Source: Streptomyces chromofuscus (GTDB taxonomy: Bacteria > Actinomycetota > Actinomycetes > Streptomycetales > Streptomycetaceae). From it: a stretch of DNA of 64,000 bases. The stretch is from contig NZ_CP063374.1 of assembly GCF_015160875.1 (NCBI RefSeq), forward strand, positions 7,195,501 to 7,259,500, given 5' to 3'. The number at the start of each line of letters is the position of its first letter. The first letter of the stretch is position 1. Of this stretch, positions 52,616 to 62,216 are shown piece by piece. A program made the position numbers and the translations under genes. The notes under the pieces were generated by a model, which had not been told where the DNA came from, did no database searches, and saw only the letters and a program-made list of their open reading frames with translations.

Positions 52616-52628
52616 CTAATGCATTTAG
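52616..52628. promoter_or_regulatory. LacI-type operator candidate O3
   Basis: CTAATGCATTTAG, close to a perfect palindrome but one base shorter than O2. It lies 95 bp before the binding protein start. Confidence 0.5.
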
Positions 52629-52723
52629 CTGAGCCGAATCCATTGACTCCGCGCGGAGTTCCCATGCAAGGTCTGCCCCGGCATAATTTCCCGCTCACTT
52701 CGTCGTAAAGGAGCCCGGTCACC

Positions 52724-54013
52724 GTGCGCATCTCCCGCAGAGTCCTGGCCGCCGCCGCCGTCATCGCCGTACTGCCGCTCAGTGCCTGCGGCTCCGGAGG
52801 CGACGACGGCGGATCGGCCGACGCCTCCGGCAAGATCGAGGGCGACATCACCTTCCAGACCTGGAACCTGAGGGCCAACTTCAAGCCCTACTTCGAGGGC
52901 CTGATCGCCGAGTTCGAGAAGCAGTACCCCGGCACGGACGTGAAGTGGATCGACCAGCCCGCCGAGGGCTACGCCGACAAGATCAGCGCCGACGCGGCCG
53001 GCGGCACCCTGCCCGACGTCGTCAACGTCTCGCCCGACCTCGTCGCCCCGCTCGCCAAGGCCGGCCTGGCGCTGGACCTGGACAAGGCCGCCCGACAGTA
53101 CAAGAAGGAGTACCTGCCGGGCGCCTGGGCCGGTCACCAGATACCGGGGATGAGCGGCACGTACGCCTTCCCCTGGTACCTCAACACGGGGCCGTTGTTC
53201 TACAACAAGTCACTCTTCGACAAGGCCGGCCTCGACCCCGACCAGCCGCCGAAGACGTACGACGAACTCTTCACGGCCGCCCTGCGGATCGCGGAGAAGA
53301 CCGACGGCGAGGTCGCCACCCTCGCCAACGTGCCCACCATCGAGGACTTCGGCCGCTACGGCGTCCCCCTCATGAACAAGGAGGGCACCGGTTTCACCTT
53401 CAACGACGCCAAGGGCGTCGAACTCCTCACCAAGTACAAGGAGCTGTACGACGCCAAGGCCCTCGACCCGCAGGCGCTCACCGCCACCCCCGAGTCCTCC
53501 GGCAAGAAGTTCCTCACCGGCGCCGTCGCCATGAACCCCGGCAGCGCGCTGGACCTCGGCAACTTCAAGAAGCAGGCGCCCAATCTCTACAAGAACATCG
53601 GCATCACCGACCAGATCACCAGCACCGGCCACGTCAACATGTACGTGATGGGCGTGATGGTGAACGCGCAGACCGAGCGCAAGCCCGCCGCCGTCGCCTT
53701 CGCGCACTTCGTCACCGACGCCGAGCACCAGATGTCCTTCGCGAAGCAGGTCGCCATCTTCCCCAGCACCGCCGGCTCGCTCGACGACCCGTACTTCACC
53801 CAGGAGGACGGCACCGACGAGACCCGGGTGCGGGTGGCCGCCGCCCAGTCGCTGAAGACGGCGGTCAACTACACGCCGGTGCTGTTCAGCGAGCAGATGA
53901 AGACCGAGCTGCGCAACGCGGTGGCCCGCGCGCTCCAGGGCAAGGAGAGCCCGAAGGAAGCTCTTGACAACGCTGTCAAGGCCTGTGATCGGCTGCTCCA
54001 GCAGCAGGGCTGA
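52724..54013 (+). CDS. Sugar-binding lipoprotein of a CUT1 importer (N-glycan locus)
   Basis: A 429-residue solute-binding protein. Signal peptide VRISRRVLAAAAVIAVLPLS with lipobox LSAC. Mature part FQTWNLRANFKPYFEGLI, LPDVVNVSPDL, and FPWYLNTGPLFYNKSLF. AAAGGAG precedes the GTG. First gene of the LacI-facing operon, so probably the most expressed. Given the enzymes downstream, it likely binds oligosaccharides released from N-glycans. Confidence 0.93.
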   Translation: MRISRRVLAAAAVIAVLPLSACGSGGDDGGSADASGKIEGDITFQTWNLRANFKPYFEGLIAEFEKQYPGTDVKWIDQPAEGYADKISADAAGGTLPDVVNVSPDLVAPLAKAGLALDLDKAARQYKKEYLPGAWAGHQIPGMSGTYAFPWYLNTGPLFYNKSLFDKAGLDPDQPPKTYDELFTAALRIAEKTDGEVATLANVPTIEDFGRYGVPLMNKEGTGFTFNDAKGVELLTKYKELYDAKALDPQALTATPESSGKKFLTGAVAMNPGSALDLGNFKKQAPNLYKNIGITDQITSTGHVNMYVMGVMVNAQTERKPAAVAFAHFVTDAEHQMSFAKQVAIFPSTAGSLDDPYFTQEDGTDETRVRVAAAQSLKTAVNYTPVLFSEQMKTELRNAVARALQGKESPKEALDNAVKACDRLLQQQG

Positions 54014-54019
54014 GCCACC

Positions 54020-54907
54020 GTGAACGGCTCCACTCGTGTGCGGCGCCAACTGCCCTCCAGCCCGTGGCTGTTCGCCGCCCCCGGACTGCTCGTCATCGGC
54101 GCCTTCGTGCTCCACCCGTTCGTCTCCACCGTCGTCAACGCCTTCACCGACCGGCGGACCCTGGTCCCCGGCGAGTTCGTCGGCCTCGACAACTTCCGCG
54201 AGCTGATCCATGACGACATGTTCTGGATCGGCCTGCGCAACAGCACGCTGTACGTCGTCGGGGTCGTCCCCGCGCTGGTGGTCCTGCCGCTGCTGCTCGC
54301 GCTGCTGGTGCAGAAGAACATCCCCGGCATCACCTTCTTCCGCTCCGCCTTCTACACCCCGGTCGTCGCCTCGATCGTCGTGGTCGGCCTCATCTGGGTG
54401 TGGCTGCTGGACGAACGCGGCCTGGTCAACGCCCTGCTGGAGACGGTCGGCGTCGGCCGGGTCGGGTTCCTCAGCGACCAGTGGCTGCTCCTGCTGAGCG
54501 CCATGACCGTCACGGTCTGGAAGGGACTCGGCTACTACATGATCATCTACCTGGCGGCGCTCGCCAACGTGCCACGGGAACTCCACGAGGCGGCCGCGGT
54601 CGACGGCGCCGGACCGGTACGCCGCTTCCTGGCCGTCACCGTGCCCGCCGTCCGCTCCACCATGGTCCTGGTCGCGGCCCTCTCCTCGGTCGCCGCTTTC
54701 AAGGTGTTCTCGGAGGTCTATCTGCTGGCCGGTCCCAGCGGCGGCCCGGCCGGGGAGGACACCACGCTCGTCATGCTCGTGCAGCGCACCGGCACCGGCC
54801 TGTCCGGCCGGGTCGGGTACGCCTCCGCCATCTCCGTCGTCGTCTTCGTGGTGACGGTGGCCCTGATGCTGCTCGTGCTGCGGGCCGACCGGAGGGAGGA
54901 GTCGTGA
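54020..54907 (+). CDS. CUT1 sugar ABC permease (MalF-like)
   Basis: A 295-residue membrane protein, six helices, coupling loop LHEAAAVDGAGPVRRFLAV. Follows the binding protein by 6 bp and overlaps the next permease by four bases. No ATPase in the operon, so it probably uses a shared MsiK-type ATPase encoded elsewhere. Confidence 0.92.
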   Translation: MNGSTRVRRQLPSSPWLFAAPGLLVIGAFVLHPFVSTVVNAFTDRRTLVPGEFVGLDNFRELIHDDMFWIGLRNSTLYVVGVVPALVVLPLLLALLVQKNIPGITFFRSAFYTPVVASIVVVGLIWVWLLDERGLVNALLETVGVGRVGFLSDQWLLLLSAMTVTVWKGLGYYMIIYLAALANVPRELHEAAAVDGAGPVRRFLAVTVPAVRSTMVLVAALSSVAAFKVFSEVYLLAGPSGGPAGEDTTLVMLVQRTGTGLSGRVGYASAISVVVFVVTVALMLLVLRADRREES

Positions 54908-55815
54908 GCGTCCTGGAGAAGGCACGGCCCGGGGCCGCCCCCGCCCCGCCCGCGGCCAGGAGAAGCCGGGTGAGCGACGAGCACGGGCGGCGCGTCCGCG
55001 CGTGGGAGCTGGCCCTGCGCTACCTGCTCCTGCTGGGTGTGCTGGCGCTGACGGTGGGGCCGTTCCTGTGGCAGCTGTCGACCTCGCTCAAGGGGCCGAC
55101 CGAGGACATCTTCAGCTCCCCGCCGACGTTCCTGCCGGGCGATCCGACCCTGCACAACTACGAACGGGTCGCCGAGACCATCCCCGTGTGGGACTACGCG
55201 CTGAACTCGCTGAAGGTCGCCGCCGCCAACGTCGTGACCAACTGCGTCGGCTCCGCGCTCGCCGGCTACGCCCTGGCCCGGCTGCGCTACCGGGGCCGCC
55301 GGGCGGCCACGCTCGCCTTCGTGCTGGCGATGCTCGTGCCGGTGGAGGGCATCATCATCGCCCAGTTCACCACCATGCGGGAGCTCGGGCTGAACAACAC
55401 CCTGGTCGGCGTGGTCCTGCCGGGCTGCATCAGCGCGCTGAACGTGCTGCTGATGCGCAACGCCTTCCTCAACCTGCCGTACGAGATCGAGGACGCCGCG
55501 TTCGTCGACGGCGCCAACGTCTGGCAGCGGTTCTGGCGGATCGCGCTGCCGTCGGTCAAGGGCACCCTCGCCGTCGTCGCGATCTTCGCGTTCATGGGTG
55601 CCTGGGACGACTTCCTGTGGCCGCTCATCGTGCTGAGCGACCCGTCCAAGTTCACGCTGACCATCGGCCTGAACTATCTGCACGGCACCTTCGCCAACGA
55701 CGAACGGCTCGTCGCCGCCGGCACGATCATCGCCGTCGCCCCGCTGATCGCCCTCTTCGCCTGCCTGCAGCGGTACTTCTTCCGCGGGGTCGGCGAGGGC
55801 GCCGTCAAGGGCTGA
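54904..55815 (+). CDS. CUT1 sugar ABC permease (MalG-like)
   Basis: A 303-residue membrane protein. Coupling loop IEDAAFVDGANVWQRFW, ends FFRGVGEGAVKG as MalG-like subunits do. A hydrophilic N-terminal tail of about 35 residues precedes the first helix. GTG start in a GTGA overlap. Confidence 0.92.
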   Translation: MSVLEKARPGAAPAPPAARRSRVSDEHGRRVRAWELALRYLLLLGVLALTVGPFLWQLSTSLKGPTEDIFSSPPTFLPGDPTLHNYERVAETIPVWDYALNSLKVAAANVVTNCVGSALAGYALARLRYRGRRAATLAFVLAMLVPVEGIIIAQFTTMRELGLNNTLVGVVLPGCISALNVLLMRNAFLNLPYEIEDAAFVDGANVWQRFWRIALPSVKGTLAVVAIFAFMGAWDDFLWPLIVLSDPSKFTLTIGLNYLHGTFANDERLVAAGTIIAVAPLIALFACLQRYFFRGVGEGAVKG

Positions 55816-55868
55816 CCTCCGCACGCGACGGGCAACAGACCGTCCGCACCACGACCACCGGGACCTCC

Positions 55869-57134
55869 ATGTCTTCTGCCGTGCGCTTCGGCGTCAACTA
55901 CACCCCCAGTGAAGGGTGGTTCCACCACTGGCTCGACTTCGACCTGGACTCCGTGCGCGCCGACCTCGACTCGATCGCCGCCCTCGGCCTCGACCACGTG
56001 CGGGTCTTCCCGCTGTGGCCGTACTTCCAGCCCAACCGCACCCTGATCCGGCCCCGGGCCGTGGAGCAGCTCGTCGCGCTCGTGGACGCCGCCGCCGAAC
56101 GCGGCCTCGACGTCAACGTGGACGGTCTGCAAGGGCACTTGAGCAGCTTCGACTTCCTGCCGGCCTGGACGCGCACCTGGCACCGGCGGAACCTGTTCAC
56201 CGACCCCGACGTGCTCGACGGCCAGGCGGCCTACCTGCGCACCCTGGCCGCCGCCCTCGCCGACCGGCCCAACTTCCTCGGCATCACGCTGGGCAACGAG
56301 GTCAACCAGTTCGCCGCGGGCCCGCACCCCGACCCCGACCGGGCCACCGAGGAGCAGATCGACGCGTGGCTGACGCGGATGCTGGCCGCCTGCGCGCAGG
56401 GGGCGCCCGGCAAGCTGCACCTGCACGCCGAGTACGACGCCACCTGGTACCAGGACGACCAGCCGTTCACGCCGGCCCAGGCCGCCCGGCACGGTGCGGT
56501 GACCGCCGTGCACTCCTGGGTGTTCAACGGCACCGCCCAGCGGCACGGCCGCGCCTCCGTCCCGAGCGAGCACCACGCCGAATACCTCGTCGAACTCAGC
56601 AAGGCCTGGGCGAACGACCCGCACCGGCCCGTCTGGCTCCAGGAGGTCGGCGCGCCCGCACCGCTCGTCCCGCCCGAGCACGCCGCCGCCTTCACCGAGG
56701 CGACCGTGACGCACACCCTGGACTGCCCCGACCTGTGGGGCATCACCTGGTGGTGCTCGCACGACGTCTCCCGCGGCCTCGCCGACTTCCCGGAACTCGA
56801 GTACGGGCTGGGCCTGCTGACCAACGACCGGCGGCCCAAGGACGCCGCGCTGGTGCTGGCCCGCGCCGCCCGTGAGCACGCCGCGACCCCGGCGGCGCGG
56901 ACCACGGCGCTCGTCGTGCCCGCCGACCCGTCCGTCCGCTCCCGCTGCGCACCCGGCGGCCCCGTCTTCGACGCCTTCTTCCGGCTGGTCGCCGACGGCG
57001 CCCGCCCCACCACCGTCCTCGACACGCGCGCGGACGACCAGGACCACCTCGCCGCGCGCGGCATCACCGAAGTCGTCACTCCCGACCAGGTACTCCCCGT
57101 CCCCCCAGGTACCCACGGAGGCACCCGCTCGTGA
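55869..57134 (+). CDS. GH5-like glycoside hydrolase (candidate beta-mannosidase)
   Basis: A 421-residue barrel enzyme. It opens FGVNYTPSEGWFHHWLDFD. The acid/base glutamate is in TLGNEVNQF (about residue 144) and the nucleophile in WLQEVGAP (about 259), the clan GH-A layout of GH5. No signal peptide, so it is intracellular. The company of GH85 and GH38 suggests the GH5_18 type, known in Bifidobacterium to split Man-beta-1,4-GlcNAc left at the N-glycan core. Its subfamily is inferred, not read. It overlaps the GH85 gene by four bases. Confidence 0.8.
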   Translation: MSSAVRFGVNYTPSEGWFHHWLDFDLDSVRADLDSIAALGLDHVRVFPLWPYFQPNRTLIRPRAVEQLVALVDAAAERGLDVNVDGLQGHLSSFDFLPAWTRTWHRRNLFTDPDVLDGQAAYLRTLAAALADRPNFLGITLGNEVNQFAAGPHPDPDRATEEQIDAWLTRMLAACAQGAPGKLHLHAEYDATWYQDDQPFTPAQAARHGAVTAVHSWVFNGTAQRHGRASVPSEHHAEYLVELSKAWANDPHRPVWLQEVGAPAPLVPPEHAAAFTEATVTHTLDCPDLWGITWWCSHDVSRGLADFPELEYGLGLLTNDRRPKDAALVLARAAREHAATPAARTTALVVPADPSVRSRCAPGGPVFDAFFRLVADGARPTTVLDTRADDQDHLAARGITEVVTPDQVLPVPPGTHGGTRS

Positions 57135-59164
57135 ACCCCACCCGACGCACCGTCCTGCTCGCCGGCGCCACCGCCGCCCTGCTCCCGTCCCTGCCCGCGA
57201 CCGCCGCGCCCCGGCCCAGGGCGGCGGCGCTCCAGCCGTACGCCTCCTACTGGTACCCGGACTCCCTCCCCTCCGGCACCCCGGGCGCCGGCATCACCTG
57301 GCGCAGCCTGAAGGCCTGGCGCGCCGCCGAGGACGCCGACCTCGCCTTCAACGCGGCGCGCGAGCCGCTCGCCGCCCGGTTCACCCCGACTCCGGCGAAC
57401 CCGACGGCCCGCACCGACCAGGCCCGCATCCAGTCACTGGTGTCCTTCGGGCCCACGTCCTCGAACCCCTCGCAGGGTTCCGCCACCGCCGACTACTACG
57501 CGCCGACCCACTGGGCCTACGTCGACGAGCTGGTCTTCTGGGGCGGTTCCTCCGGCGAGGGCCTGATCCTCGCGCCCAACGCGCCGATCGTCGACGCCGC
57601 CCACCGGCACGGCGTGCGCGTCCTCGGCAACATCTTCCTGCCGCCGGTCGCCTACGGCGGGCAGTTGCGGTGGACGCGGGACCTGGTGCAGACGGACTCC
57701 GCGGGCCGGTATCCGCTGGCCGCGCAGCTGGTCGCGGTGGCGAAGGCGTACGGCTTCGACGGCTGGTTCGTCAACGCCGAGACCGGCGGCGGGGACGCGG
57801 CGCTGGCGACCGCGATGCAGGGCTTCCTGCGCGAGCTGAAGTCGCTCGCCGCGGCCGAGGGGCAGCGGGTCACCTGGTACGACTCCATGACCGTGAGCGG
57901 CTCGGTGAGCTGGCAGGGCGGGCTCACCTCGCAGAACGAGGCGTTCTTCCGGGCCGCCGACGACATGTTCGTCGACTTCCGGTGGTCGGCGAGCAGCCTG
58001 GCCTCGTCGGGACAGCGCGCCGAGCGGCTCGGCCGCAGCCGCTACGAGCTGTGGGCGGGCGTCGACGTCGAGTCGAACGGCTCGAACACCGCCGTGAACT
58101 GGGACGCGATCGTGCCCCGCGACTCCGCGCACACCGTGTCCCTCGGCTTCTACCGGCCGGAGTGGACCCGCAACCACCTGCCCGCGGGCGCGCGCACGCC
58201 GAAGGACTTCCACGCGGCCGACGACCGGTTCTGGACCGGTCGGTCGCTGGACCCCTCACGGCCGGACGCCGACGACCCCTGGCGGGCGCCCGCCGTGGTG
58301 GTCGCCGACCGGTCGACGGTGACGTCCGTGCCGTTCGCGAGCGTGTTCAACACCGGGCACGGGCTGCGCTGGTACGAGGACGGCGAGGTCGCCTCGGACG
58401 CGCCGTGGAACCACCTCGGCCTCCAGGACCGGCTGCCGTCGCGGCAGTGGGTCGTGCGCACGCCGGGTCGTCGGCCGGCCGTCTCCTTCGACTTCGCGGA
58501 CGCCTGGCGAGGCGGAAGCAGTGTGCTGGTCGACGGTGACCTGGACGCCCCGGTGATCGTCGACCTGTACGCGACATGGCTGCCGATCGGTGTGAACACG
58601 GTCGTCGAGCTGACCCATCGGATCGACGCCGGCGCCGTGAATATCGAGCTGGCGGTCGCCACGGCGGAACCGGGTACGCCGGGTGCGACACCGCCGTATA
58701 CGTTTCTGCCTGTGAACCCCGTCAACATAGAGCCTGTGAACGCGGTCAACGGCTGGCAGGCGCTGACAACCCGGCTCACCGGGCTCACCGGTACCGTCCG
58801 CGCGCTCGGCGTCCGGCTCACCCCGTCCGGCACCGGCCCGGTCCGCTGGCGGCTCGGCGGGCTCGCCGTGCGCGACGCCACCACCGAGACCCCGGCCGCC
58901 CCGACCGGCCTGCGCATCACCGCGGCCTCCGGCGGCGACCTGCGTTTCGCCTGGAACGCCGCCCCCGGCGCCGTACGCCACTACACCCTGCACCGCCTGC
59001 TGCCCGACGGCACCCGGCGCTTCCTCGGCGGCACCTGCCAGCTCGCCCACTTCGCGGCCGGCCTGACGCCCGAACAGGGGGAGCGCACGGCACGGTTCGA
59101 AGTGCGCTCGGTAGGGGAGCTCTACACGTCGTCGGCCCCTGTCACCGTGACCCACCCCTGGTAA
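57131..59164 (+). CDS. GH85 endo-beta-N-acetylglucosaminidase, exported
   Basis: A 677-residue ENGase. The N-terminus NPTRRTVLLAGATAALLPSL is a Tat/Sec-type signal with cleavage after ATAAP. The GH85 domain starts QPYASYWYPDSLP and has the catalytic pair in YGFDGWFVNAETGG (Asn and Glu, about 215-217), the substrate-assisted mechanism of this family. A beta-sandwich domain (DFADAWRGGSSVLVDGDL) and a fibronectin-like C-terminus (APTGLRITAASGGDLRFAWN) follow. It cuts between the two core GlcNAc residues of N-glycans outside the cell. GTG start overlaps the GH5-like gene. Confidence 0.92.
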   Translation: MNPTRRTVLLAGATAALLPSLPATAAPRPRAAALQPYASYWYPDSLPSGTPGAGITWRSLKAWRAAEDADLAFNAAREPLAARFTPTPANPTARTDQARIQSLVSFGPTSSNPSQGSATADYYAPTHWAYVDELVFWGGSSGEGLILAPNAPIVDAAHRHGVRVLGNIFLPPVAYGGQLRWTRDLVQTDSAGRYPLAAQLVAVAKAYGFDGWFVNAETGGGDAALATAMQGFLRELKSLAAAEGQRVTWYDSMTVSGSVSWQGGLTSQNEAFFRAADDMFVDFRWSASSLASSGQRAERLGRSRYELWAGVDVESNGSNTAVNWDAIVPRDSAHTVSLGFYRPEWTRNHLPAGARTPKDFHAADDRFWTGRSLDPSRPDADDPWRAPAVVVADRSTVTSVPFASVFNTGHGLRWYEDGEVASDAPWNHLGLQDRLPSRQWVVRTPGRRPAVSFDFADAWRGGSSVLVDGDLDAPVIVDLYATWLPIGVNTVVELTHRIDAGAVNIELAVATAEPGTPGATPPYTFLPVNPVNIEPVNAVNGWQALTTRLTGLTGTVRALGVRLTPSGTGPVRWRLGGLAVRDATTETPAAPTGLRITAASGGDLRFAWNAAPGAVRHYTLHRLLPDGTRRFLGGTCQLAHFAAGLTPEQGERTARFEVRSVGELYTSSAPVTVTHPW

Positions 59165-59195
59165 ATCATCCGCACCGAGCTACGGAGCACCCCGC

Positions 59196-62100
59196 ATGCA
59201 TGACGACCGCAGCCTCGTCGAAGCCCGCCTCAAGCGCGTCCTCGACGAACGCATCCGCCCCGCCGTGTACCCCGAGTCCGTGCCGCTCGACGTGGCGGTG
59301 TGGCACGCCCCCGACGAGCCGGTCCCGGTCGCCGAGGGCCTTGCGGCCGAGCCCGGGCCGATCGAGGTCGGCGCCAAGTGGGGTGCTCCCTGGGGCACCA
59401 GCTGGTTCCGGGTGACGGGAACCGTGCCCGAGGCCTGGGCGGGCCGCACCGTCGAGGCGCTGCTCGATCTCGGCTTCGACGAGAACATGCCCGGCTTCCA
59501 GTGCGAGGGCCTCGTCTACCGCCCCGACGGCACCCCGGTGAAGGGCCTGAACCCGCGCAACCAGTGGGTGCGCGTCGGCACGCCCGTCGCGGGCGGCGAG
59601 GAGGTGCGGCTCCACATCGAGGCCGCGTCCAACCCCGTCATCCTCGACTACCACCCCTTCGTGCCCACGCGGCTCGGCGACAAGGAGACCGCGGGCAGCG
59701 AGCCCCAGTACACGCTCACCCGCATGGACCTCGCCGTCTTCGACGAGACGGTGTGGCAGCTCGTGCTCGACCTGGAGGTCCTCGGCGAGCTGATGGCCGA
59801 GCTGCCGGCCGACGCGGCGCGGCGCTACGAGATCGTCCGGGCCGTGGAGAGGGCGCTGGACGCGATCGACCTGCAGGACGTGAACGGCACGGCGGCCGAG
59901 GCGCGCGCCCGCCTCACCGGCGTCCTGACCACCCCCGCCGCCCCCTCGGCGCACCGCGTCAGCGCCGTCGGCCACGCCCACATCGACTCGGCGTGGCTGT
60001 GGCCGCTGCGCGAGACCGTCCGCAAGGTGGCCCGCACCACCGCCAACATGACCGCCCTGCTGGACGACGAGCCGGACTTCGTGTTCGCCATGTCCCAGGC
60101 CCAGCAGTGGGCGTGGGTGAAGGAGCACCGGCCCGAGGTGTGGGCGAGGGTGAAGAAGGCGGTCGCGGACGGCCGGTTCGTGCCGGCCGGCGGAATGTGG
60201 GTGGAGTCGGACACCAACATGCCGGGCTCGGAGGCGATGGCCCGGCAGTTCGTGCACGGCAAGCGGTTCTTCCTCGACGAGTTCGGCATCGAGAACGACG
60301 AGGCCTGGCTGCCGGACACCTTCGGCTTCGCCGCCGGACTGCCGCAGATCATCAAGGCGGCCGGCTCCAAGTACCTCCTGACGCAGAAGATCTCCTGGTC
60401 GCAGACCAACAAGTTCCCGCACCACACCTTCACCTGGGAGGGCATCGACGGCACGCGGATCTTCACCCACTTCCCGCCCGTCGACACCTACAACTGCTCC
60501 ATGAAGGGCAGCGAGATCGCCCACGCGGCCCGCAACTTCAAGGACAAGGGCGTCGCCCGCCACTCCCTCGCGCCCACCGGGTGGGGCGACGGAGGCGGCG
60601 GCACCACTCGCGAGATGGTCGCCAAGGCGGCCCGGCTGCGCGACCTCGAAGGCTCCGCGACCGTGGCGTGGGAGACCCCCGCGGCCTTCTTCGCCAAGGC
60701 CGAGGCCGAGTACCCGAACCCGCCCGTCTGGGTCGGCGAGCTCTACCTCGAACTCCACCGGGCCACCCTCACCAGCCAGGCGAAGACCAAGCAGGGCAAC
60801 CGCCGCAGCGAACACCTGCTGCGCGAGGCCGAACTGTGGGCGGCGACAGCCGCCGTACGGACGGGCTTCCCGTACCCCTACGAGGAACTGGACCGCATCT
60901 GGAAGACGGTGCTGCTGCACCAGTTCCACGACATCCTGCCCGGCTCGTCCATCGCCTGGGTGCACCGCGAGGCGCGCGCGACGTACGAGCGGCTCGCCGG
61001 CGAGCTGAACGGCATCATCGACGCGGCCCAGCGCGCGCTGGCGGGTCAGGGGCGACGTGAACTCGTCTTCAACGCGGCGCCGCACAGCAGGCGCGGCGTC
61101 CCCGCGGGTGGTGCCGGTGCTCCGGCCGCCGAGGGCGAGGTGTCCGTGCGCCGGCGCGAGGAGGGCGGATACGTCCTGGACAACGGCCTGCTGCGGGTCG
61201 AGGTCGACGGCCGGGGCCTGGTCGTCTCCGCCTACGACATCGAGGCCGACCGGGAGACCGTCGCGCCGGGCCGGGCGGCCAACCTGCTCCAGCTGCACCC
61301 CGACTTCCCGAACATGTGGGACGCCTGGGACGTCGACGAGTTCTACCGCAACACCGTCACCGACCTGACCGGGCTCGACGAGATCACCGCGGGTGAGGAC
61401 GGCGAGTCGGTGCGGATCGTACGGTCCTTCGGCACCTCGCACGTCACCCAGGTGCTGTCCCTGCCGCCGGGAGAGCGACGGCTGGTGCTGGACACGGAGG
61501 TGGACTGGCACGAGACGGAGAAGTTCCTCAAGCTGGCCTTCCCGCTCGACGTGCACGCCGAACGGTACGCCTCCGAGACGCAGTTCGGGCACTTCCACCG
61601 GCCGACCCACACCAACACCTCGTGGGAGGCGGCCAAGTTCGAGGCCTGCAACCACCGCTTCGTCCACCTGGAGGAACCCGGCTGGGGCGTCGCCGTCGTC
61701 AACGACTCGACCTACGGCCACGACGTCACCCGCAGCGTCCGCACCGACGGCGACGGCGGTACGACCACCACGGTGCGCGTCTCCCTGCTGCGCGCCCCGC
61801 GCTTCCCGGACCCCGAGACCGACCAGGGCGTCCACCGCTTCCGGCACGCCCTCGTGCCCGGCGCGGACATCGGCGACGCGGTGCGCGAGGGCTGGCGGAT
61901 CAACCTGCCGGAGCGTCGGGTGACGGGCGCCGGCGAGGTCGCGCCGCTGGTGACGGTCGATCAGGAAGCCGTCGTCGTCACCGCGGTCAAGCTGGCCGAC
62001 GACGGCAGCGGCGATGTGGTCGTCCGCTTCCACGAGGCGCACGGCGGGCGGGCCCGGGCCACGCTCACCGCGGGCTTCGAGGTCACCAGCGTCGCGGTGA

Positions 62101-62216
62101 CCGACCTGCTGGAACGCCCGCTGCCGCAGGCTGCCGCGCCCGTGGTCGACGGCGGGCGGATCGCCGTACGCCTGCGTCCCTTCGAGCTGGTGACGCTCCG
62201 GCTGCGACGGGGATAG
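59196..62216 (+). CDS. GH38 alpha-mannosidase
   Basis: A 1006-residue GH38 enzyme. After an N-terminal beta domain comes the catalytic domain with zinc ligands in VGHAHIDSAWLWP (about 258-270), the nucleophile aspartate in WLPDTFGFAAGLPQ (about 374), and FHDILPGSSI. C-terminal beta domains complete a normal length. No signal peptide, so cytoplasmic. It removes alpha-mannose from imported high-mannose oligosaccharides. 31 bp after the GH85 gene, last of the operon; a hairpin at 62243-62263 follows. Confidence 0.95.
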   Translation: MHDDRSLVEARLKRVLDERIRPAVYPESVPLDVAVWHAPDEPVPVAEGLAAEPGPIEVGAKWGAPWGTSWFRVTGTVPEAWAGRTVEALLDLGFDENMPGFQCEGLVYRPDGTPVKGLNPRNQWVRVGTPVAGGEEVRLHIEAASNPVILDYHPFVPTRLGDKETAGSEPQYTLTRMDLAVFDETVWQLVLDLEVLGELMAELPADAARRYEIVRAVERALDAIDLQDVNGTAAEARARLTGVLTTPAAPSAHRVSAVGHAHIDSAWLWPLRETVRKVARTTANMTALLDDEPDFVFAMSQAQQWAWVKEHRPEVWARVKKAVADGRFVPAGGMWVESDTNMPGSEAMARQFVHGKRFFLDEFGIENDEAWLPDTFGFAAGLPQIIKAAGSKYLLTQKISWSQTNKFPHHTFTWEGIDGTRIFTHFPPVDTYNCSMKGSEIAHAARNFKDKGVARHSLAPTGWGDGGGGTTREMVAKAARLRDLEGSATVAWETPAAFFAKAEAEYPNPPVWVGELYLELHRATLTSQAKTKQGNRRSEHLLREAELWAATAAVRTGFPYPYEELDRIWKTVLLHQFHDILPGSSIAWVHREARATYERLAGELNGIIDAAQRALAGQGRRELVFNAAPHSRRGVPAGGAGAPAAEGEVSVRRREEGGYVLDNGLLRVEVDGRGLVVSAYDIEADRETVAPGRAANLLQLHPDFPNMWDAWDVDEFYRNTVTDLTGLDEITAGEDGESVRIVRSFGTSHVTQVLSLPPGERRLVLDTEVDWHETEKFLKLAFPLDVHAERYASETQFGHFHRPTHTNTSWEAAKFEACNHRFVHLEEPGWGVAVVNDSTYGHDVTRSVRTDGDGGTTTTVRVSLLRAPRFPDPETDQGVHRFRHALVPGADIGDAVREGWRINLPERRVTGAGEVAPLVTVDQEAVVVTAVKLADDGSGDVVVRFHEAHGGRARATLTAGFEVTSVAVTDLLERPLPQAAAPVVDGGRIAVRLRPFELVTLRLRRG

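Noticed and set aside
59166..62042. A 958-residue open frame antisense to the GH38 gene
   Set aside because: Long antisense frames are normal at this GC content. The GH38 frame has all catalytic motifs and the antisense one has none. The same holds for long frames opposite the SpoIIE, aldehyde dehydrogenase and glycogen genes.
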